Origin: Nitrospiraceae bacterium
GTDB lineage: Bacteria > Nitrospirota > UBA9217
NCBI GenBank assembly: GCA_003454665.1
Contig: DMKB01000081.1
Span: forward strand, 1-11,672
DNA: 11,672 nt
Direction of reading: 5' to 3'
Positions 1 to 5,910 of this stretch are shown piece after piece; the stretch's first letter is position 1; the number at the start of each line of letters is the position of its first letter. A program made the translations under genes and the position numbers. A model generated the notes under the pieces. That model made no database searches and was not told the DNA's origin. It worked only from the letters and a program-made list of their open reading frames with translations.

Positions 1-954
1 GATACACACCGCGAAAACGGTCTCCACGACCCCGCGATCCTGAATCAGCTCGAGCGGTCCGTGAAATTCGCCTCGGATCTGCACATTGAAAATATGTCCG
101 TCGGCAAGGCTTGGACCATAACGGCGATCTTGAAGGAGATACACCAGGCGCTGAACGAAAATCGTCGGGAGTTCTATGCGATTCCCCAGGACCGGAAGCT
201 CGTGGCCCAGGAGTTTCTTCTCTTCGAGAACAGCGGTTCCGACGACCTTGAGGATGTAGTGGATACGAGCTTCAGCAAGGCGCGGTTCACCTTAAAATCG
301 CCGTTCCATGACGCCATGGTATATAAAGTGCTGCTGGATACCGTAAAGGACCATTTCAAGAAGAACTATCCCGGCGTGACCATCACGGTTACCGGGGTCA
401 TGGCGCTGTTCACTGCGATCATTCATAACGTCGTCACCTCCATGGTAAAGAGCTACAGCTATGCCCTCTCGATTATCACCGTGCTCATGATGGTGCTCAT
501 CGGCCGGGTGCGCATCGGGATGCTCAGCATGGTGCCGAACCTCGTGCCGATCATGGTCATCCTCGGTATCATGGGGTGGCTCGGCATCTCCTTTGATCTT
601 TCGACCATTCTTATCGGCAGCATCACCATCGGCATTGTGGTCGACGACACCATCCATTTCATGCATAATTTCCGGCGGTACGTGGAAGAGACAGGCGACG
701 TGGCAGTCGCGGTCAGAAGGACCATGCTGACGACGGGCAGGGCCATGCTGATCACGACGGTGGTGCTCGCTTCGGGATTTTTCAATACCATGCTCGCGGA
801 GATGAAGAACACCGCTGTCTTCGGACTGCTGACGGGCAGCGCCGTGGTCCTCGCTTTGGTGGCGGACTACTTCCTTGCCCCGGCCCTGATGACGCTGGTG
901 TACCGGAGGAAGAAGGACGGCAGGAGGGGCGCCACCGAGATGCCATCGATATGA
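1..954 (+). CDS. RND/MMPL-family transporter, C-terminal part (5' end outside window)
   Basis: The frame is open from base 1 to the TGA at 952-954, so 317 residues of a longer protein are visible and the internal GTG at 61 is not a real start. About 110 residues of a soluble periplasmic-type region come first, followed by a cluster of hydrophobic segments at roughly visible residues 150-170, 178-198, 200-220, 246-266 and 270-300. The sequence GIVVDDTIHFMHNFRR sits at the end of the third of these. The order and this VDDTIHF motif are typical of the second membrane half of RND/MMPL proteins of the HAE3 type, which move lipids, hopanoids or hydrophobic compounds by proton motive force. The tail is basic (RRKKDGRRG). 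The stop overlaps the next gene's start as ATGA, so the two are probably translationally coupled. The substrate cannot be read from the sequence. Family is confident; subfamily less so. Confidence 0.9.
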   Translation, partial: DTHRENGLHDPAILNQLERSVKFASDLHIENMSVGKAWTITAILKEIHQALNENRREFYAIPQDRKLVAQEFLLFENSGSDDLEDVVDTSFSKARFTLKSPFHDAMVYKVLLDTVKDHFKKNYPGVTITVTGVMALFTAIIHNVVTSMVKSYSYALSIITVLMMVLIGRVRIGMLSMVPNLVPIMVILGIMGWLGISFDLSTILIGSITIGIVVDDTIHFMHNFRRYVEETGDVAVAVRRTMLTTGRAMLITTVVLASGFFNTMLAEMKNTAVFGLLTGSAVVLALVADYFLAPALMTLVYRRKKDGRRGATEMPSI

Positions 955-1652
955 TATTGGAAATCAGAAAAAAACTCGGGAAACTGGCAAATAAAAAAAG
1001 AGCAAAGCTCCTCCAGGGATTCTTCAAGACCGGGCCGGGAGAATACGGAGAAGGCGATGTGTTTCTGGGGATACAAGTACCGGTGCTCAGGAAACTGGCG
1101 AAGGAGTACCGTGAAATCGCGCCCACCGCGGCAGTGCAGCTCCTCAAGTCTTCAGTCCACGAAGAACGGCTGCTCGCCCTTTTTTTGCTCGTGGGAGCGT
1201 ATGCCAGGGGAGACGATGCCGATAAAAAGAAGGTCTACGGGATATATATGAAAAACGTCCCTTTCGTCAACAACTGGGACCTCGTCGATCTGTCCGCCCC
1301 GCAGATACCGGGCGATTATCTGGTGCAGAGAAGCAGGAAACCGCTGTATACCTTCGCGAAGTCGAATAACCTCTGGAAGCGGCGGATTGCGATCATTGCC
1401 ACGGCTGCTTTTATCAGGCAGAATGATTTTTCCGACACCCTCAGGATCTCCCGGATGCTCCTGTACGATGGTCACGATTTGATTCACAAGGCAGTGGGGT
1501 GGATGCTTCGCGAGGTCGGCAAGCGCCATCTCCTCACAGAGGAAGGTTTTTTAAAAAAGCATTACCGGAGCATGCCGCGAACAATGCTCCGGTATGCCAT
1601 CGAGCGGTTCCCCGAAGCGAAACGGAAACGGTATCTCAAAGGGAGCGTCTGA
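951..1652 (+). CDS. AlkD-like DNA alkylation repair glycosylase (HEAT-like repeats)
   Basis: This 233-residue protein matches the AlkC/AlkD family of HEAT-like-repeat DNA glycosylases, which release alkylated bases such as 3-methyl- and 7-methyl-purines without base flipping. Visible signatures are FFKTGPGEYGEGDVFLG (residues 24-40), VNNWDLVD (106-113), WKRRIAI (142-148), HKAVGWMLREVGKR (179-192) and MPRTMLRYAIE (208-218). The AlkD residues Trp109, Asp113, Arg148 and Trp187 of Bacillus cereus correspond here to Trp109, Asp113, Arg145 and Trp184, so the active site looks complete. Length is normal for the family. The ATG at 951 overlaps the upstream stop; the nearest SD-like AGGAGGGG (922-929) is far away, so coupling to the transporter gene probably drives initiation. 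It is a cytoplasmic enzyme in an operon otherwise made of envelope genes, so the grouping is not functionally obvious. Confidence 0.93.
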   Translation: MILEIRKKLGKLANKKRAKLLQGFFKTGPGEYGEGDVFLGIQVPVLRKLAKEYREIAPTAAVQLLKSSVHEERLLALFLLVGAYARGDDADKKKVYGIYMKNVPFVNNWDLVDLSAPQIPGDYLVQRSRKPLYTFAKSNNLWKRRIAIIATAAFIRQNDFSDTLRISRMLLYDGHDLIHKAVGWMLREVGKRHLLTEEGFLKKHYRSMPRTMLRYAIERFPEAKRKRYLKGSV

Positions 1653-1683
1653 AGGGACGCGGTGACGCGCGGTAGAGCTAACT

Positions 1684-2844
1684 ATGAAGAATCGGCTATT
1701 CTTTTCAATTCTCGTTCTGCCCCTTTCCTTGTTTCTTGCGGGCGCCAGCCCGTGTGAAGCCCGCGAGAGAGGAATATGGCCGCGTATTGCCCTCTCCCTC
1801 CGGGTCGGCGGTCTTGACCGGCCGACGCATGTGACCCATGCCGGAGACGGCAGTGGCAGGCTTTTTGTGACGGAACAGAAGGGGCGGATCCTGATCGTCA
1901 GGGGGAACACCCTGCTCAAGAAACCGTTCCTCGATATACGAAGCCGCGTGGGATGCTGCGGAGAACGGGGTCTGCTGAGCGTTGCTTTTCCCCCTGGCTA
2001 TAGAAAAAAGAGACACTTTTACGTAAACTATACAAACCGGTCCGGCGACACGGTCGTCGCCCGGTATCGCGTGGCAGCCAATCAGGCCAGTGCCGATCCC
2101 GTGAGCGAAGAGATCCTGCTCACGATCGACCAGCCCTACGCGAACCACAACGGTGGGCAGCTCGCCTTCGGTCCCGACGGCTATCTCTATATCGGCATGG
2201 GCGATGGCGGTTCTGCAGGAGATCCCCGGAAGAACGGGCAGAAGACGAGCACGCTCCTCGGCAAGCTGTTGCGCGTCGACGTCGAGTCACGCGGAAGGCG
2301 GTACGCAATCCCGAAGAGCAATCCCTTTTCACAGAAAAAAGGCTACCGCCCGGAGATATGGGCCCTGGGATTGAGAAATCCCTGGCGTTTTTCCTTCGAC
2401 AGAAAAACCGGCGACCTCTATATCGCAGACGTGGGGCAGAATGAATATGAGGAGATTCATTTCCAGCCTGTATCCAGCAACGGCGGTGAGAACTACGGCT
2501 GGAACATTATGGAAGGAGGCCACTGCTTCAGGTCTCAATCGTGCAGCACCAAGGGCCTTGTCCTGCCGATAGCGGAGTACGGCCATTCGGAAGGCTGTTC
2601 CATCACCGGCGGCATGGTCTACCGCGGGCGGGCGCATCAATCGCTGCAGGGCATGTACCTGTACGGCGATTACTGCTCCGGTCGCATCTGGGGGCTGCGG
2701 CAGTCCGGCACCGCATGGGAAAAAGCCTTGCTCATAGACACAAGCATCGATATCTCCACCTTTGGGGAGGACGAAGCAGGGAACGTGTATGTGGCGGACC
2801 ACGGCAAGGGAAGGGTGTATTCGATTGAAGCGGTGGTGAAATAA
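1684..2844 (+). CDS. secreted PQQ-dependent sugar (aldose/sorbosone) dehydrogenase
   Basis: The 386-residue product belongs to the glucose/sorbosone dehydrogenase (GSDH) beta-propeller family, periplasmic enzymes that oxidise aldose sugars using PQQ. Residues 1-26 form a Sec signal peptide with a hydrophobic core and likely cleavage near CEA/RE. Family marks in order are GERGLLSVAFPPGY (93-106), NHNGGQLAFGPDG with His155 at the catalytic-base position, YLYIGMGDGG (168-177), ALGLRNPWRFSFD with Arg231-Asn232 at the PQQ/active-site positions, YIADVGQNEYEEI (246-258), NYGWNIMEG (270-278) and a C-terminal YGDYCSGRIWGL (327-338). Cys281, Cys287 and Cys305 lie in the loop that often carries disulfides in this family, which suits export. 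The gene begins 31 bases after alkD on the same strand with only a weak SD, so it is probably the third gene of the operon. No PQQ biosynthesis genes are in view and the sugar is unknown. Confidence 0.92.
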   Translation: MKNRLFFSILVLPLSLFLAGASPCEARERGIWPRIALSLRVGGLDRPTHVTHAGDGSGRLFVTEQKGRILIVRGNTLLKKPFLDIRSRVGCCGERGLLSVAFPPGYRKKRHFYVNYTNRSGDTVVARYRVAANQASADPVSEEILLTIDQPYANHNGGQLAFGPDGYLYIGMGDGGSAGDPRKNGQKTSTLLGKLLRVDVESRGRRYAIPKSNPFSQKKGYRPEIWALGLRNPWRFSFDRKTGDLYIADVGQNEYEEIHFQPVSSNGGENYGWNIMEGGHCFRSQSCSTKGLVLPIAEYGHSEGCSITGGMVYRGRAHQSLQGMYLYGDYCSGRIWGLRQSGTAWEKALLIDTSIDISTFGEDEAGNVYVADHGKGRVYSIEAVVK

Positions 2845-2865
2845 GTCCTGTTTTAAAAAGCTTTC

Positions 2866-2940
2866 TTTGTCACGAAGGCTCTAAGGCGCAAAGTAACCTG
2901 CATGATCGTTTAGGTGAGGATTTCTTCGTGTCTTCGTGGC
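2866..2940. repeat. interspersed repeat-like inverted element (CACGAAG ... CTTCGTG)
   Basis: Between the dehydrogenase and the lipoyl-transferase gene there is CACGAAG (2871-2877) in one arm and CTTCGTG twice (2924-2930 and 2932-2938) in the other, separated by about 46 bases. The wording CACGAAGG.../...CTTCGTGTCTTCGTGGC resembles short interspersed sequences I have seen in intergenic regions of many environmental bacterial genomes. From one window I can see only the inverted-repeat wording, not the copy number. It could fold in RNA and lies immediately before the next start codon. Confidence 0.4.
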
Positions 2941-2952
2941 TATTCTGTTCCT

Positions 2953-3693
2953 ATGAACACATGGCGATACCTAGATAGCGGTCCGAATACGGGCGCCGTC
3001 AACATGGCCGTTGATGAGGACCTTCTCAGAAAAGCGGCCGCAGGCGACGTTGTTACGACCCTCAGGTTCTATTCCTGGGACCCGCCTGCTGTTTCAACGG
3101 GGAGATTTCAGGACCAGGGGACAGCGGTGAACGCCGGGGCCTGCAGCCGGTGCTCAATCCATATCGTACGGCGCATTACCGGCGGCCGGGCCGTACTCCA
3201 CAATCATGAACTTACTTACAGCGTGGTATCGCGAACAGACAACCCGCTCTTTCCGAAGGAAGTCCTCGGTACGTACAAGGTCATTGCTGCGGGCCTCCTT
3301 GCCGGGCTCACCAACCTCGGCATTCCTGCCGAGATGGTCTCCCGCTCCGGAAGGCACGCTGCCCTCGTCAAAAAAACATCGAAAGACCCGTCCTGTTTCT
3401 CTTCTCCTTCGTGGTACGAGATCCTGGTGAAGGGTAGGAAGATCATCGGCAGCGCCCAGCGCCGGGTCCCGGGGGCCTTTCTGCAGCACGGTTCGATCCT
3501 TATAGACCATGATCCTGCAGAAGAGGCCGAAGTGATCAGCGGAGGGGGCTTGCGCGATTCGGTCACGACGATCCAGGAGGAACTCGGCAAAGAGATTTCC
3601 CTTGAAGAGGTGAAGCAGGCCTTTCTGAGGGGGTTTTCCGAGGCCCTTGCCCTTACCTTCCAGCGCAATGAACACATACAGGATCAGCATTAA
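2953..3693 (+). CDS. LipM-like octanoyltransferase / lipoate-protein ligase A family
   Basis: This 246-residue cytoplasmic protein belongs to the biotin/lipoate A/B ligase (BPL_LplA_LipB) family, which attaches octanoyl or lipoyl groups to lipoyl domains of 2-oxoacid dehydrogenases or GcvH. Visible motifs are the N-terminal WRYLDSGPNTGAVNMAVDE (4-22), RRITGGRAVLHNHELTYSV (73-91) for acyl binding, SPSWYEILVKGRKIIGSAQRR (150-171 region) with the conserved Lys163, and FLQHGSIL (176-183). Cys148, in SCFSSPSWYE, aligns by eye with the acyl-enzyme cysteine of Bacillus LipM (PCF.APSWYE context), which favours an octanoyl-ACP transferase over an ATP-dependent ligase. I start at ATG 2953 because the family begins with this W-R-Y-L-D-S-G block; the earlier GTG at 2914 lies inside the repeat-like element. 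Neither start has a good SD. No lipA is in the window. Confidence 0.88.
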   Translation: MNTWRYLDSGPNTGAVNMAVDEDLLRKAAAGDVVTTLRFYSWDPPAVSTGRFQDQGTAVNAGACSRCSIHIVRRITGGRAVLHNHELTYSVVSRTDNPLFPKEVLGTYKVIAAGLLAGLTNLGIPAEMVSRSGRHAALVKKTSKDPSCFSSPSWYEILVKGRKIIGSAQRRVPGAFLQHGSILIDHDPAEEAEVISGGGLRDSVTTIQEELGKEISLEEVKQAFLRGFSEALALTFQRNEHIQDQH

Positions 3694-3714
3694 TCCCACC
3701 TGCTTTCCTGATTT

Positions 3715-3797
3715 CGAAAATAACCAATATTTTTAATTTATATTAATCAATCTATTGCAGAGAGAAAACAAATTAAATTGTTATTTACTAATATTAC
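3715..3797 (+). promoter_or_regulatory. AT-rich tract upstream of promoter (possible UP element)
   Basis: From about 3715 to 3797 the sequence is almost wholly A and T, with runs such as AATATTTTTAATTTATATT, sharply unlike the GC-rich flanks. It ends exactly at a near-consensus -35 box. This position and composition suit a UP element contacting the RNA polymerase alpha subunit, or a site for an AT-binding nucleoid protein. It may also simply mark a non-coding or acquired segment. Confidence 0.4.
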
Positions 3798-3826
3798 TTG
3801 ACACGGGGCGCGGTATGCAGTAAAAT
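3798..3826 (+). promoter_or_regulatory. sigma-70 promoter for the MshEN-domain gene
   Basis: TTGACA (3798-3803, six of six) is followed after exactly 17 bases by TAAAAT (3821-3826, five of six). Transcription would start near 3833, giving a leader of about 155 bases before the ATG at 3990. This is one of the best-matching promoters in the window and the AT-rich tract lies directly upstream. Confidence 0.72.
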
Positions 3827-3832
3827 ATGGTT

Positions 3833-3989
3833 ATCGCAAGTAAATCCTGCTAGCTGTTTCAGGATACCGGTGACGAGCCAACTGAAGGTACTGCCAAGAG
3901 ATCGTTTTTAGCGTGTGGTTCGCAATACATCTCTTATCCATAGCAATGGTTTAGGTGCAGATTCTTTTTAAGCGGAGGGAGTGTTCATC
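3833..3989 (+). promoter_or_regulatory. long structured 5' leader (no known riboswitch recognised)
   Basis: The predicted leader of about 155 bases holds a perfect 6-bp hairpin, ATCCTG (3844-3849) with CAGGAT (3860-3865). A possible TACC (3865-3868)/GGTA (3887-3890) pairing follows, then a T5 run at 3905-3909 and a small CCAT-AGCA-ATGG hairpin (3938-3949). A GGAGG Shine-Dalgarno at 3974-3978 serves the gene. I looked for the GEMM c-di-GMP riboswitch cores because the protein is from a c-di-GMP-binding family, and do not see them. The leader may act on translation or attenuation, but that is inference. Confidence 0.35.
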
Positions 3990-4232
3990 ATGTTTGAATT
4001 GGAAAGAAATGCCGTGACCGGTGTCGAGAGTGATGCAGGAAAACGTCCGATTGGTGAGATGCTGCTGGAGGGTGAACTGATCATACCCCATGACCTTGAG
4101 TTTGCCCTGGAACAGCAGAAATACAGCAAAGAACCACTGGGAGAGATCCTGGTGCGCATGGGCGCCCTGAATCAGAGCGACCTGGACGCTGTCCTTGCTC
4201 AGCAGGGCACGTTATTCACTTTCTCCTCGTAA
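3990..4232 (+). CDS. stand-alone MshEN-type (T2SSE_N-like) domain protein, putative c-di-GMP receptor
   Basis: The 80-residue product is almost entirely two copies of the MshEN motif, whose pattern is R-L-G-x-x-L-h-x-x-G-h-h-x4-L-x3-L-x2-Q. The copies are PIGEMLLEGELIIPHDLEFA-LEQQ and PLGEILVRMGALNQSDLDAV-LAQQ, each 24 residues and separated by exactly five (KYSKE), as in the N-terminal domain of MshE, PilB and GspE-type ATPases that binds c-di-GMP. The usual first-position Arg is Pro in both copies and the Gly at position 10 is Glu in the first, so ligand affinity may be altered. No ATPase or other domain follows. ATG 3990 is preferred over the GTG at 3981 because GGAGG at 3974-3978 is 11 bases before it and only 2 bases before the GTG. 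It has its own promoter and leader. The likely role is a small c-di-GMP-responsive adaptor or a non-binding relic; the domain call is stronger than the function. Confidence 0.78.
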   Translation: MFELERNAVTGVESDAGKRPIGEMLLEGELIIPHDLEFALEQQKYSKEPLGEILVRMGALNQSDLDAVLAQQGTLFTFSS

Positions 4233-4253
4233 TACCATAAAGCTGCGGGTTAT

Positions 4254-4297
4254 CAATGGCAGGTCATCACAGAGTCCACTAGGAGGACCTGCCATTG
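4254..4297 (+). terminator. strong hairpin after the MshEN gene, possible terminator
   Basis: CAATGGCAGGTC (4254-4265) and GACCTGCCATTG (4286-4297) form a perfect 12-bp inverted repeat around a 20-base loop, 21 bases after the stop codon. Only a weak T run follows, so it is not a textbook intrinsic terminator. It could equally protect the mRNA 3' end or be a protein site. Confidence 0.5.
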
Positions 4298-4590
4298 GTT
4301 TCCTGCTCGTGCCTCCGTTGCAACGACTACAACCGCTCGTTTGTTCGTCCTGCCTGAGTCTTCAGGAAAAGATATCTCCTCACTCTTTTTGCTTGTTATG
4401 CAGTGTAAATAATGACGATCGTCCCGCCTTCATTCGTACAATGCATGATTGCGGCGGGATCGGAATCCGTCGGGATGATCAGTAAATTTGTTTACGTGCT
4501 GTTCCGGCTGACAAATGCCCTGCGAGTTCATTCAGGGCCATGGGGGAAAAAAAACTTCCTGCTCTTCTTGCACTCACGATTATTTTCAGC
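4298..4590. other. about 300 bases without a convincing gene
   Basis: Open frames here give low-complexity, non-family-like proteins with no SD and poor codon pattern. Small inverted repeats are visible: TCCCGCC (4422-4428)/GGCGGGA (4453-4459), and GCCCTG (4517-4522)/CAGGGC (4533-4538). None is followed by a T run on the plus strand. I see no tRNA-like fold and no mobile element ends. Confidence 0.5.
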
Positions 4591-4596
4591 TAAAAT
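4568..4596 (+). promoter_or_regulatory. possible sigma-70 promoter for the lipoprotein gene
   Basis: TTGCAC (4568-4573) and TAAAAT (4591-4596) are separated by 17 bases. The -10 matches five of six, the -35 only three of six. A start near 4604 would leave a leader of about 165 bases before the lipoprotein ATG. Confidence 0.35.
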
Positions 4597-4717
4597 TCAA
4601 GACAATGTTAAAAAAGGCCGTGCGTCGCCTGATACGGCACATGATCTCTTCCCCTGTCCTGCTGAGATTATGTTGTCGGAAACGGGCGTGGAACGGAGTG
4701 GGGAGAAGGCAGGGCTG

Positions 4718-4771
4718 ATGAAGGAAGTATTCTTTTGTATTTACGAAGTGGAACGGAAACCTTCGGTATGA
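4718..4771 (+). CDS. possible 17-codon upstream ORF coupled to the lipoprotein
   Basis: ATG 4718 opens a 17-residue frame (MKEVFFCIYEVERKPSV) that ends at TGA 4769-4771, overlapping the lipoprotein ATG as ATGA. A purine-rich GGAGAAGG (4702-4709) lies 8 bases before the start, a better SD than the lipoprotein itself has. It could be a leader ORF that feeds ribosomes to the next start. The peptide resembles nothing I know, and chance is a real alternative. Confidence 0.25.
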   Translation: MKEVFFCIYEVERKPSV

Positions 4772-5133
4772 CGGGAATAACTATACGGGCAGCCATGATT
4801 CTTGTTCTGGTTCTCCCCGTTGTCCTCCTCTCCTGTTCGCACGGTGGCGGGCCGGCCGTTGAAGCCGTCAAGGATCGTATCGACCGGGGGCTGCTGAAAG
4901 GGGCATGGGCTTCCGGGAGAGCGGCATACGATTTTCTTATTGAAGACGATACGATCCAGTACGAGTATGATACGGGAAAACGTCCCTACCGGCTGAAGAA
5001 CGATGTGATCATCGTGGACCACGGGCCGGACCTCGGAACGCGGAAGAGCAGGATCATTGAATTAACGTCCGATACCCTCATCCTGCAGGATATCGAAACG
5101 GAGAACACCGAAATGTTCAAGCGGAGGGAATAA
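4768..5133 (+). CDS. small lipoprotein with lipocalin-like fold, function unknown
   Basis: From ATG 4768 the product is 121 residues. Residues 1-23 are a lipoprotein signal: charged start, hydrophobic run, then lipobox LLSC with Cys23 as the lipidated residue. After a Gly-rich linker, residues about 41-119 read as alternating beta strands (GLLKGAWASGRAAYDFLI, DTIQYEYD, DVIIVDHG, RIIELTSDTLILQD). A Gly-x-Trp near the start is in the manner of small lipocalin-like or NlpE-like domains. The closing strand pattern SDTLILQD..ENTEMFKR is common in lipocalin-like lipoproteins of unknown role. I prefer ATG 4768 to the in-frame TTG at 4735 because the extra residues weaken the signal peptide. The gene runs towards pdxT and stops about 45 bases from it. 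I cannot assign a function. Confidence 0.7.
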   Translation: MTGITIRAAMILVLVLPVVLLSCSHGGGPAVEAVKDRIDRGLLKGAWASGRAAYDFLIEDDTIQYEYDTGKRPYRLKNDVIIVDHGPDLGTRKSRIIELTSDTLILQDIETENTEMFKRRE

Positions 5134-5179
5134 GTCCTTGGAGAACGGCGAACGAACCGTATTCCCTCGTATTATTTTC

Positions 5180-5893
5180 TTACTGTCCTGCCTTCACGTC
5201 GCTCATCTGCGTCATCCGCGTCCAGCCTTCCCGGGTCCATGAGGCGTCAATATGCATCTGCTCTGATTCGTCGGTTAAAGAAAATCCGCATTTTTTGGCG
5301 AAGTAGCGGTGAAATGCCAGGCTGGGGGTGAGCTCGGGATGGAAAACCGTTGTGAGGACGCCCTCGCTTTCGGCCGCCGCGATGTAATCGTCAAGGCGGA
5401 GCAGCACCTCAACGTCCGGCCCGACCCGGATAATCTTCGGCGCCCGGATGAACGTCAGGGGTATCGCGTCGGGCGCCACTTGCACGATGATCGCTTCGGT
5501 TGTAAAGCTGTCCATCTGGCTGCCGAAGGCATTGCGTTGGATGGTGATGTCGATAAGCCCCAGACAGGCGGATTACCCCTCGATTTCCCGGGCCAGCAGG
5601 ATTGCCCCGGCACAGGTACCCCACAGCTTGAGACCTTTCCCATGTTCGCGGACAAGCGCGTCGTCGAGGCCGGAGAGATGGAGCAACCGTTGCAGGCAGC
5701 TCGTTTCGCCTCCCGGGATGATCAGGCCGGCCAGGCCGGCAACATCACCGGCCTCTTTCACGCGCCTGCCCGGAACCCCGATGCGCTGCAAGTGGTCGAG
5801 GTGTTCCTGCACGCCTCCCTGCAGGTCGAGTACGCCGATCAACAGGGGTGAATTATTTGCGGCAGGTATATTCTTCATCGAGCGCGGCAGCAC
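5180..5893 (-). pseudogene. pdxT: pdxT, glutaminase subunit of PLP synthase, interrupted by an in-frame TAA
   Basis: PdxT hydrolyses glutamine and passes ammonia to PdxS. The N-terminal part (5893 to 5576) carries IGVLDLQGGVQEHL, LIIPGGETS and WGTCAGAILLAREIEG with the nucleophile Cys. The C-terminal part (5572 to 5180) carries GLIDITIQRNAFGSQMDSF, VFIRAP-like LTFIRAPKI and VFHPELT with the His and Glu of the triad. Both parts lie in one frame, split only by TAA (plus-strand 5573-5575). Around the stop, the frame shifted by one base reads GNPPVWGL, which fits the family at that point better than the stop-containing frame. It is bounded by two G4 runs (plus 5576-5579 and 5558-5561). One extra G in the first and one missing in the second would explain everything. 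The GTG at 5893 has AGGGAAGGG upstream and starts 17 bases after pdxS. It is either a recent pseudogene or a sequence error in an intact gene. Confidence 0.87.
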
Positions 5894-5910
5894 GGTCGTG
5901 TCCCTTCCCT

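Noticed and set aside
61..120. GTG at 61 as the start of the transporter
   Set aside because: The frame is open to base 1 and the upstream residues read as normal protein; the gene simply enters from outside the window.
3833..3989. GEMM-type c-di-GMP or cobalamin riboswitch in the MshEN leader
   Set aside because: The conserved cores of those classes are not visible; only generic hairpins are seen.
4502..4541. Minus-strand short frame reading MALNELAGHLSAG
   Set aside because: It is only about 20 codons, has no SD and overlaps a small hairpin; probably chance.
4195..4771. Plus-strand frames at 4195-4485 and 4412-4771
   Set aside because: Their proteins are compositionally odd, lack SD sequences and cross hairpins; I see no domain, apart from the short tail ending at 4771 discussed separately.
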